IMG/VR virus record: IMGVR_UViG_3300048918_000427 | Coordinates: 1-26,612 of that record | Source: a virus | Length of the DNA stretch: 26,612 nt | Reading direction: 5' to 3' (one strand) | Shown here: positions 20,745 through 26,612 of the stretch, piece by piece | How the letters are laid out: the number at the start of each line of letters is the position of its first letter | Position numbering within the stretch: the stretch's first letter is position 1 | Notes under the pieces: model-generated | What the model was told of the DNA's origin: nothing | Databases searched by the model: none | Seen by the model: only the letters and a program-made list of their open reading frames with translations | Position numbers and translations under genes: made by a program

Positions 20745-20933
20745 CTACCAGGGGTAGCTGTAGGGGACTCGCCCGACCAGGATCAGGATCAACAGGATAA
20801 TCAGGATCAATCCGACCACTCCCATGCCGCCATAGCCAGTGCCGTAGCCAAGCCGCCAGTTCGGGTTTACTGCAGGGCCGCCGAGGCCGCCGAGCAGGAT
20901 TATGACCAGGACGATAATAAGGATTGTGACCAT
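20745..20933 (-). CDS. DUF3309-like small membrane protein (62 aa)
   Basis: The protein has two hydrophobic helices (MVTILIIVLVIILLGGLGG and VVGLILIILLILILVGR) with a Trp/Tyr/Gly-rich loop between them, matching the DUF3309 pattern common in Alphaproteobacteria. It is probably an inner-membrane protein, in an N-in/C-in hairpin. The start is 4 nt after the previous stop. In this position, after the fibres, it could act as a holin-like or superinfection protein, but DUF3309 has no known role. Confidence 0.75.
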   Translation of the reverse strand: MVTILIIVLVIILLGGLGGPAVNPNWRLGYGTGYGGMGVVGLILIILLILILVGRVPYSYPW

Positions 20934-20937
20934 AGCA

Positions 20938-21105
20938 TTATCCGTGGATTGGCGGGCCGAAGACGCCCCAGCCTAGAAGCGCGAGCAAGACCCACCAGAC
21001 GATTGGATGGTAGCGCGCGTAAGGATTAGCGGGCTGCACATATGCGAAGCCCCAGAAGATCAGCCCGACGATCATGATGATCCAGAACAGAAGTCCTATG
21101 CTCAT
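20938..21105 (-). CDS. Two-helix membrane protein, holin candidate (55 aa)
   Basis: The start ATG 21105 follows CAGGAA; a longer frame from 21234 would overlap the upstream exported-protein gene. Two membrane helices (MSIGLLFWIIMIVGLIFWGF and VWWVLLALLGWGVF) flank a short YVQPANPYARYHPI loop. Small size, two helices and location after the tail genes fit a holin or a membrane-integrity factor (inference). ATG 21105 overlaps the previous stop by four bases (ATGA). Confidence 0.75.
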   Translation of the reverse strand: MSIGLLFWIIMIVGLIFWGFAYVQPANPYARYHPIVWWVLLALLGWGVFGPPIHG

Positions 21106-21284
21106 TTTTGTATTCCTGGTTTCGCCCAACAGTCCAGCGGTTGGTCTGTGTTCAACTGTTTGACCTGCTTGCAGATGTCTGCTGACGGCATTTGGATCGT
21201 AACGGCCGGGACCGGCTCGCATTTGCCAGGGCATTGCGCCCCGTGCAAGAAGACGATCAGGAACCAGACGAGATTGTCAGTCAC
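21102..21284 (-). CDS. Exported Cys-rich small protein (60 aa)
   Basis: ATG 21284 overlaps the last fibre gene's stop (ATGA) and the end overlaps the next start in the same way, which supports translation. An N-terminal hydrophobic segment (LVWFLIVFLHGAQC) is a probable signal peptide or anchor. Cys 18, 22, 38 and 52 suggest two disulfides in the periplasm. No family is recognised. The three coupled genes following the fibres look like an envelope-acting cassette. Confidence 0.7.
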   Translation of the reverse strand: MTDNLVWFLIVFLHGAQCPGKCEPVPAVTIQMPSADICKQVKQLNTDQPLDCWAKPGIQK

Positions 21285-21958
21285 CGGCGTCCACGGGCAA
21301 GCGCCGTCACCGTGAACGGCACTGGCGCAGAGGTCGACAGCACTGGGCCATTATGGATCTGCACCATCACAGCCTTCGCTGTCGTCGGCGTGTAGGTGAA
21401 GGTGACGTTATCTGAGCCGTTGTATGTGGTCGGCGTGTCGACGCCGTCCAGGGTAATCACCGTGGCGCAGTAGGGCTCGTCAGCGAAGTCGTTGCCGTCC
21501 AGGCGCACCGTCACCGGCGCGCCGCCCACCGGGGCGGTAGGCGGGATCAGCGCGACGATGTTCGGGTTGTTGATGACGTAGAGCGGGGCAGGCGGGAACG
21601 CCGCCAGGCCGCCTTGCTCGACCGAGACCGTATGCTGCCCCCATCCAGCTTGCGCGACCCCGAGGGGGAAGCTGACCTGGGTAGCTGAAATGAATGTCGT
21701 CGGCATAGGGTTGACACCGACGAAGGCGCGGCAGCTCGGGTCGAAGTCCGCGCCTGTGACCACGATGGTCGTCGGCGCGGCGTCCTGCAGGCCGACCACC
21801 TCCGGGCTAATCGACGTCACCGTGGGACGTACGAGGGGCGGCGGAGGCGTCGCTGCGGCTGCCTCCCGGTTCCAAGCGAAGCCGACCCATTTGTAGCTTA
21901 CGCCTTCGGGGAAGTCGACGACTTGATCAAGGACAGGCGCAGCGGGAAAGTCGAACAT
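21281..21958 (-). CDS. Tail-fibre/receptor-binding protein with IPT/TIG-like domains (225 aa)
   Basis: ATG 21958 overlaps the previous stop (TAATG); an in-frame start at 21988 is less likely. The first 30 residues (MFDFPAAPVLDQVVDFPEGV, then YKWVGFAWNR) are the shared fibre module. A Pro-rich linker leads to two IPT/TIG-like immunoglobulin domains: TVTSISPEVVGLQDAAPTTI and IVALIPPTAPVGGAPVTVRL each begin with the typical I.P..G......I pattern. This fits a virion side fibre or surface-binding protein. It is the last fibre of the array. Confidence 0.8.
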   Translation of the reverse strand: MFDFPAAPVLDQVVDFPEGVSYKWVGFAWNREAAAATPPPPLVRPTVTSISPEVVGLQDAAPTTIVVTGADFDPSCRAFVGVNPMPTTFISATQVSFPLGVAQAGWGQHTVSVEQGGLAAFPPAPLYVINNPNIVALIPPTAPVGGAPVTVRLDGNDFADEPYCATVITLDGVDTPTTYNGSDNVTFTYTPTTAKAVMVQIHNGPVLSTSAPVPFTVTALARGRR

Positions 21959-22896
21959 TATCCTATATCCTCTACCCAGAAGTCCCAAGCGTTGACTGAC
22001 TGGTGAATGCCTTTATTGACCACTGTGATCTTGCACATCTTGTCAGTCTCAGGCGGCGGGTTGATATCAAATACCAGGATCAGCTCGGTGCCGACGACAT
22101 TCGGGTCGACCCAGGTGCTCTTGGCGACGCCATCGAGGTAGCAGATGGAATCATTCCCCATCATGCCCCAGCCCCACACCTCGATGTGGTTCACGTTCGG
22201 CGTCCACTCCGAGTAGTAGTCTGGGTAGGTCGAGCGGATCTTGAAGCGCGGCTCGGTGAGAGTAATACTTTGATCGGGTGAGAGCGTCGGTTTGACGTTG
22301 ACGGGGCACGGCACGGTCGGCGGAGGCTCTGTCGTCCAGGGATAGTAAGGCGGCGTCACTGTCGCCGTAAGCTCAGTGGCTGAGACGAAGGTCGCCGGCC
22401 AGGCAACACCTGCTACCACAACTTGATCCCCTGCCAGGAAGTTCGCTCCCCGCAGGGTCAGGGTAACTGGCTCATTCATCGTGCCGACGTTTGGACTTAC
22501 AGAAGTCAGCCGCGGGCCGTCATATGTGATCGGCAGGTTATTGCTCGGGAAAGTCCCGGTGATATCGGTGTTCAGCACGCGGACGCTCTTCGACGTCGGC
22601 CCACCCCTGGCGGAGGAAGACACCGTGGCGGTCATCGCCGTCGGGCTGACGTAGCTGCTCGTCACCGTAGCGCCGTCGACTTGCACGACGCTGGTCGGCA
22701 AGAACCCACTGCCGTTGACCTGGATCGAAGCAGGCGCCGCCCCCTGCAGGCCAGTGTTCGGAACCAGACTTGTGAGAATGGCAGAGGGCACCGAGACGTA
22801 GGGCGCGCGGTCCCAGCGCACGCCGGTCCACACAAACGACGCGCCGCCGGAGAAGCAGTGCTGGCCGACAGTGGGTGTATCAGGCCAGTCGATCAC
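21958..22896 (-). CDS. Tail-fibre protein with IPT/TIG-like domains (312 aa)
   Basis: ATG 22896 overlaps the previous stop (ATGA). The N-terminal module (MIDWPDTPTVGQHCFSGGA, then FVWTGVRWDR) is a divergent copy of the shared module. Two IPT/TIG-like domains follow: ILTSLVPNTGLQGAAPASIQ and LTSVSPNVGTMNEPVTLTL. The last third (HIEVWGWGMMGNDS, DPNVVGTELILVFDI) looks like a third beta domain. IPT/TIG domains often bind sugars or proteins, so attachment to the host surface is likely. Confidence 0.8.
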   Translation of the reverse strand: MIDWPDTPTVGQHCFSGGASFVWTGVRWDRAPYVSVPSAILTSLVPNTGLQGAAPASIQVNGSGFLPTSVVQVDGATVTSSYVSPTAMTATVSSSARGGPTSKSVRVLNTDITGTFPSNNLPITYDGPRLTSVSPNVGTMNEPVTLTLRGANFLAGDQVVVAGVAWPATFVSATELTATVTPPYYPWTTEPPPTVPCPVNVKPTLSPDQSITLTEPRFKIRSTYPDYYSEWTPNVNHIEVWGWGMMGNDSICYLDGVAKSTWVDPNVVGTELILVFDINPPPETDKMCKITVVNKGIHQSVNAWDFWVEDIG

Positions 22897-23432
22897 GCAG
22901 CTACCCAGGCGGCGTTCTGGCGAACGTACTTAGTTCCATCGACTGGCGCTTCGTCAATCGCCACCTCGACCCATTGGACAGAGGTGCCGTCGTCGACCCA
23001 GACATGCAGGCTGGCGTCGGTCGTGTCGAACCATAGCATTCCTGGGGTCGGACTGGTGGGCGGCGTATCGCCTGAGTGCAAACCAAGCGGCTGCACCGGC
23101 TCCCAGCCGGCGTTCTTCCTGCCGTAGACACCATCGTTGGATGGCGCGTCGGCGAGCGGCGGCGGGATCTCGGCCCACGCTGCGTCCTTGCGGCTGTACG
23201 GCTTGGCGTCGAGCGGAGCCTCGGGGATGCCGCCGCCCATTGTCGACGGCACCCAGCCGGCGTTCTGCCTGGAGTACGGGTTGCCGGTGGAAGGAGCCTC
23301 CTCGACGTACTTGACCGAGGCTACAGTCGCTGGCCGCTTCCACGCGATCCCGTCCCAGACGTAGTTCACGCCGGTCGCCGTGTCGGTGAAGACCGTGTCC
23401 GGGAGCGGGTTGGCTGGGAAGTCAAAAGCCAT
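22893..23432 (-). CDS. Repeat-containing tail-fibre protein (179 aa)
   Basis: The shared module (MAFDFPANPLPDTVFTDTAT, then YVWDGIAWKR) opens the protein. Four copies of a roughly 18-20-residue repeat, EAP.DG..Y.R.NA.WV, follow at about residues 44-61, 70-87, 95-111 and 161-177, typical of trimeric fibre rods. Between them a TPGMLWFDTTDASLHVWVDD block resembles blocks in the protein at 25106. The start is ATG 23432 with AGGAAG upstream, three bases after the previous stop. Confidence 0.8.
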   Translation of the reverse strand: MAFDFPANPLPDTVFTDTATGVNYVWDGIAWKRPATVASVKYVEEAPSTGNPYSRQNAGWVPSTMGGGIPEAPLDAKPYSRKDAAWAEIPPPLADAPSNDGVYGRKNAGWEPVQPLGLHSGDTPPTSPTPGMLWFDTTDASLHVWVDDGTSVQWVEVAIDEAPVDGTKYVRQNAAWVAA

Positions 23433-23435
23433 GGT

Positions 23436-24443
23436 TCACTTCCTCGCCTTGAGAGTTGTGACTTCAGCTTCCAACTTCTTGACCTTAACCAGCAGCGCCG
23501 CCATCATCTTGACGACATCGACGCCTTCAAGAGTGGTTTCGGTCTCTGGTTTTCTGCGAGCGACGCCGAGTTCTTTGCCGAGCGCCAAGGCTTCCGGCGC
23601 AGTGGCGCTGAAACTGTTGCCGGTCGCGCCAACGGTGTCGATGACAAAGGCATCGCCAAAACCTGAAATGTGGAAGACGTAGACCTGACCGGCGTTGGTG
23701 TGGTGCTGGAATTGGTTTGAGCCGTGGACCTTTCTAATTATGCACCCGCTGCTGAAATCGATCCTCGCACCGTCGTTGAGTTGGAGGGCGATAACATCTT
23801 TAGCAACGGTGGAGGTGATCGTTCCAGCGCAACTCAAATTACTGTATATATACGACGTGCCTTGCTGAACTCTGAGCTGGGTGGCACCGCCGATGTTGAC
23901 GTCAACCTTGTTGGCGGCGTTCTGCACCGAAAGGTTCAACGTGCCGCTGGTGACGTTGAGACCGAACTGGCTGGTGCTGCCGTAGCCGTACAGGCAGATG
24001 CCTTCGGAGAAATCGTTGACGTCGGTCTTGGCGCTGGTGTTGCCCCAATGAAGGCCGCTGTTGTCACCCATGTAGAGGTCTGCGCCGCCATCCATGTAGA
24101 GGCCTTTGCAGCTATCCTCGGTCTTGAAGTTGATCCAGTTCGATTTAGTCCCCCAGCCCATGTAGGCTTGACGAGCACCGTCAACCATTCGCCATTCGAG
24201 ATTGCCGCAGCGGGTGGTGTCGCCCGGTGACAGCCAAAGCTGACCAACGGTACCATCGCCTATCGCTTTGACACTGGGCGCGAGCAGCCCACCGGTCATC
24301 GTGTCGCCGGTCTTCTCCACGAAATCGCCGGGCGCATTCATGCCGCCCAAGTCCCACGTTCCTGTCGCCGTATAGGTGTACGTGGCACCTCCTGACGAGT
24401 ACTCGTCGCCTACAGCCGGATTGGAAGGAAAATCAAAAGCCAT
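23436..24443 (-). CDS. Tail-fibre protein (335 aa)
   Basis: It starts with the module (MAFDFPSNPAVGDEYSSGGA, then YTYTATGTWDLGG). A FVEKTGDTMTGGL motif, common in phage fibres, begins the shaft, which continues as a Gly/Asn/Asp-rich beta region. The last 30 residues (VVKMMAALLVKVKKLEAEV) form a short coiled coil that may help trimerise the fibre, as in intramolecular-chaperone ends, although no S74 catalytic residues are seen. AGGAG precedes ATG 24443. It has no close DNA-level relative among the other fibre genes that I can see. Confidence 0.8.
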   Translation of the reverse strand: MAFDFPSNPAVGDEYSSGGATYTYTATGTWDLGGMNAPGDFVEKTGDTMTGGLLAPSVKAIGDGTVGQLWLSPGDTTRCGNLEWRMVDGARQAYMGWGTKSNWINFKTEDSCKGLYMDGGADLYMGDNSGLHWGNTSAKTDVNDFSEGICLYGYGSTSQFGLNVTSGTLNLSVQNAANKVDVNIGGATQLRVQQGTSYIYSNLSCAGTITSTVAKDVIALQLNDGARIDFSSGCIIRKVHGSNQFQHHTNAGQVYVFHISGFGDAFVIDTVGATGNSFSATAPEALALGKELGVARRKPETETTLEGVDVVKMMAALLVKVKKLEAEVTTLKARK

Positions 24444-24452
24444 GGTGCGCTC

Positions 24453-25106
24453 CTAGGCTGAAACGTTAAAGGTGATCTGGTTGCTGTCGGGTACGTCAGC
24501 GCCAGCCGTGCGGACGTGTATTTTCCAGTCACCCGTATCCATCTGCGACGGCTCGATGGTGAAGGTGATCGAGGTTGGGCTGACCACCACGACGTCACTG
24601 CGAACGGTTTCTGCGCCAGTGAATGGCGCAGCCCACACCACAACGCTATTCGCTTCGAAGCCGCTGCCGATGCACTCGCAGGGAGTGGTCGGCCATATCG
24701 TCCACGCCGAACCGGGCTGCACGCGATCCAGTCGCGGCGAATCCGGCGGGCGCGACAGGAAGTGGAACGGCAATTCGTTGGAGCGGTCGACCCGCACAGG
24801 CGCATCGCGCGGCGTCAGTTCGTTGACGCCGTTGACCAGCATCGTCATCTTGGTGCTGCTGACAAAGTTCGATGGCTTGGTGATGCCGTCGAAGTACACC
24901 ACGCTATTGGTCTGGAAACCGCTGCCGTTGATATCGACGGGCTTGTTTTGGTCGAAGGTGACATAAGCGTTATCCGGTACCAGCGAAGTCAGCACCGGCT
25001 CTGGCCCGACGCCGCGCTCCCACACACTCTTGGCGTTCCAAACCCAAGAGTTGCCCGCCTCTTGGTGCTCGTCGTTGATGATGGGATCGGCCGGGAAGGT
25101 CAGCAT
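24453..25106 (-). CDS. Tail-fibre protein with IPT/TIG-like domains (217 aa)
   Basis: ATG 25106 overlaps the previous stop (ATGA); a frame extended to 25220 lies inside the upstream gene and is rejected. The N-terminal segment (MLTFPADPIINDEHQEAGNS, then WVWNAKSVWERG) is a divergent module. VLTSLVPDNAYVTFDQNKPV opens an IPT/TIG-like domain, and RLDRVQPGSAWTIW with a later VVVVSPTSITFTI another. It is the third IPT-type fibre here; it probably contributes to host binding. Confidence 0.8.
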   Translation of the reverse strand: MLTFPADPIINDEHQEAGNSWVWNAKSVWERGVGPEPVLTSLVPDNAYVTFDQNKPVDINGSGFQTNSVVYFDGITKPSNFVSSTKMTMLVNGVNELTPRDAPVRVDRSNELPFHFLSRPPDSPRLDRVQPGSAWTIWPTTPCECIGSGFEANSVVVWAAPFTGAETVRSDVVVVSPTSITFTIEPSQMDTGDWKIHVRTAGADVPDSNQITFNVSA

Positions 25107-26248
25107 CAGAGACCCGCCTGCATCAAGCGTGCTTCGAGCACTTCGATGCGCGCAAGTAACGGGGCGATGATATCTTCCACCGCTGTTAGTTCTGTCGTCG
25201 TGGTGGTGAGATTGACGCAACCCGTGCCATCGGCATTACAGATTTGCCACGCGGCACCGCTGGTCGGCTTGTAGAGCGCCATGCCTGCGCCTGCACGTTT
25301 GGTGACGCGGCCACCGCCGTAGAACGTCACGCCGCTGTTGTCGGACACAATGTCGATGTTGGCGCTCATGTCGTTAGCGCCAGCGATCTGCAAGTAACGC
25401 GCATCGGCATCGATCTGCGTGATGCCGCCCGCAGCAGTAGTGCTTCCGACCCAGCCTGCTGACTGCCTGACGTAAGCCTGACCGTCGAGCGGCGCTTCCT
25501 CCAGATTAGTCTGCACCCATACGCCAGCCTGATTGATCATCATGTTGCCGGTGGAGGTGTCCCACCAAAGTTCTCCTGAGAACGTCGGGTCCGGCGCGGT
25601 GTCGCCGAAGTAGACTTCGGCCTTGGTTGCACCGCCGCCGCCGGAGGTCTGCACCCATTGCTGTGAAGTGCCGTCGTCGTAGAAAATGTAAACTTTGCCG
25701 GTGTCGCTCTCCATCCACTGCTGGCCGTGGAAGGCAACAGCAGGCGGTGCGTCGGAGACCAGCATCTGCGAGACGCTGACAGCGCCGCGAATGTGCTCGT
25801 AGAGTTGCAGCGTGTTGTTCCAGATCACCGTGTCCGTCGCCGCGATGGCCTTGCCGCCGATCCCCGGCAGGGAGGCCAGCGCGATTTCTGGCACCGATGG
25901 ATCGACGGTCTGCGCGATCCATGAGTAAGAGTGCAGCGGGTTCATCACCGCAGGCGTGAGGTCCGGCTGGTTGCTGGCGACGTTCCACACGCCTTGGAAC
26001 AGCGATTCCTGCGCCACCAGTTGCTCGACCCAGTCTTTCGGCGTGGCATGCAGCGCCGCTGTCGGCGGCCCGACCAGCGACAGAAAACCGAGCATCGCAT
26101 CGCCCGCTTTTTTCACATACGGGCTGGTCGCCTGAACGCCACCCGCGCCGGACACCCAGACCACACCGTCGAAGGTGTAGATCATGCCGGTGACGGCGTC
26201 GGTGTAGGTCTGCCCCGTGGTCGGAGCCGCCGGAAAATCGAAGGCCAT
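25106..26248 (-). CDS. Tail-fibre protein with module and coiled-coil end (380 aa)
   Basis: The shared module (MAFDFPAAPTTGQTYTDAVT, then YTFDGVVWVSG) is closest to the others of the MAFDFP type. A YVKKAGDAMLG segment matches the fibre shaft motif, two W-rich blocks (PPAVAFHGQQWMESDTGKVY and APDPTFSGELWWDTSTG) resemble the block in the 22893 protein, and a single EEAPLDGQAYVRQSAGW repeat follows. The end is a coiled coil (ITAVEDII-type, IEVLEARLMQAGL). It likely forms a trimeric shaft. CGGAGC precedes ATG 26248, 3 nt after the previous stop. Confidence 0.8.
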   Translation of the reverse strand: MAFDFPAAPTTGQTYTDAVTGMIYTFDGVVWVSGAGGVQATSPYVKKAGDAMLGFLSLVGPPTAALHATPKDWVEQLVAQESLFQGVWNVASNQPDLTPAVMNPLHSYSWIAQTVDPSVPEIALASLPGIGGKAIAATDTVIWNNTLQLYEHIRGAVSVSQMLVSDAPPAVAFHGQQWMESDTGKVYIFYDDGTSQQWVQTSGGGGATKAEVYFGDTAPDPTFSGELWWDTSTGNMMINQAGVWVQTNLEEAPLDGQAYVRQSAGWVGSTTAAGGITQIDADARYLQIAGANDMSANIDIVSDNSGVTFYGGGRVTKRAGAGMALYKPTSGAAWQICNADGTGCVNLTTTTTELTAVEDIIAPLLARIEVLEARLMQAGL

Positions 26249-26251
26249 AGC

Positions 26252-26612
26252 TTATGCTCCGAGGAAGACGAACTTGTTGACCGAGATAGACTTCGGCGTG
26301 ACATCCAGCGGCGTGCCGCTGCCACCGAGCGCCACAGTGTGCGTGTGGTTCGGCATGTCGACGGTGTGGGTGTGGTTCGGCAGGCTGACCGTGTGGCTGT
26401 GGTTATAGTCTCTGGTGTTGTAGCTGTCGGCTCGAATGTAATACTGCCCGGTCCCACCGGCAGCGATCTTGCCGGTCTGCGGTCCAACACCGACTGCATC
26501 GCTGAAGCCGAGAGCATTACTTGTCGTCTGAGTGCCGCCACCGGCAGACTGGTTGCTCGTCGTGACCGCACCCGCATCGTGCCCGCCGGATGTCATGTTG
26601 TGCGCAGGCAGG
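26252..26612 (-). CDS. Tail collar/fibre protein, C-terminal part (5' end off window)
   Basis: The frame is open to the right edge, so at least 119 C-terminal residues are seen and the start is outside the window. The sequence has AHNMTSGGHDAG and a Gly/Ser/Thr-rich segment, then repeated His-x-His motifs (HSHTVSLPNHTHTV, then DMPNHTHTV) and ends KFVFLGA. This matches phage tail-collar or receptor-binding tips, where HxH pairs bind metal in the trimer. The LPAHNM... beginning suggests a tail-collar domain. An in-frame Met (26596) is not a start, as coding continues upstream. Confidence 0.8.
   Translation of the reverse strand, partial: LPAHNMTSGGHDAGAVTTSNQSAGGGTQTTSNALGFSDAVGVGPQTGKIAAGGTGQYYIRADSYNTRDYNHSHTVSLPNHTHTVDMPNHTHTVALGGSGTPLDVTPKSISVNKFVFLGA

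Noticed and set aside
23076-25274. Large plus-strand frames opposite the fibre genes (23076-23666, 23724-24230, 24516-25274)
   Set aside because: They mirror fibre genes with clear modules and coupled starts, and their composition is typical of antisense GC-rich frames.
1-26612. CRISPR arrays, integrase or attachment sites, insertion sequences and rRNA
   Set aside because: I looked for regular spaced repeats, recombinase motifs and conserved rRNA segments and saw none; this does not exclude them elsewhere in the phage.

Overview
The window reads as part of the genome of a tailed double-stranded DNA bacteriophage. It has a replication and nucleotide-metabolism module next to a block of tail-fibre genes. 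No integrase, rRNA, tRNA or insertion sequence is visible. The DNA looks GC-rich with AT-rich promoter islands. The small membrane and secreted proteins, and several phage hypothetical proteins, are of types I associate with phages of Alphaproteobacteria, so a host there is my best guess (inference, not proof).

Left part (1-3006, minus strand): a large primase-helicase (Prim-Pol domain plus P4/D5-type SF3 helicase) runs off the left edge. Upstream of it lie a 60-residue basic protein and a conserved protein of unknown role that could replace SSB. Positions 3007-3168 hold divergent promoters.

Centre-left (3169-8775, plus strand): tightly coupled small genes (ATGA, GTGA, TGATG overlaps) encode two gamma-glutamylcyclotransferase-fold proteins, a DUF3846-like protein, several zinc-ribbon proteins, a UvrD/PcrA-like SF1 helicase, a 40-residue exported peptide and an Ala/Lys/Pro-rich protein. 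Three sigma70-like promoters here share the form TTTACT/A-N17-CATAT, and two share most of their leader as well. A short minus-strand operon (8648-10934) encodes an SNF2-type helicase, a MazG-like pyrophosphohydrolase and a dCMP deaminase.

Centre-right (11027-20629, mostly plus strand): small proteins, an asparagine-synthase homologue, a C5-type DNA methyltransferase with odd motifs, a thymidylate-synthase-fold enzyme with the Asp typical of dCMP hydroxymethylases, a zinc-finger protein, a Cas4-like Fe-S nuclease and a family A DNA polymerase with a 3'-5' exonuclease domain. Two small minus-strand genes (18219-18685) sit between the nuclease and the polymerase.

Right part (20745-26612, minus strand): a translationally coupled set of tail-fibre genes. 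Six complete or partial fibre genes are seen and five share a 30-residue N-terminal module; several carry IPT/TIG-like domains. They are followed by three tiny exported or membrane proteins and a terminator.

Taken together, the MazG-like enzyme (possible dCTPase), dCMP deaminase, dCMP-type thymidylate-synthase homologue and DNA methyltransferase mirror the T4 strategy of withdrawing dCTP and making a 5-substituted cytosine. The asparagine-synthase and cyclotransferase genes raise the possibility of further amide or glutamyl chemistry. This pathway is the most interesting hypothesis in the window; the functions are inferred from motifs and are unproven.
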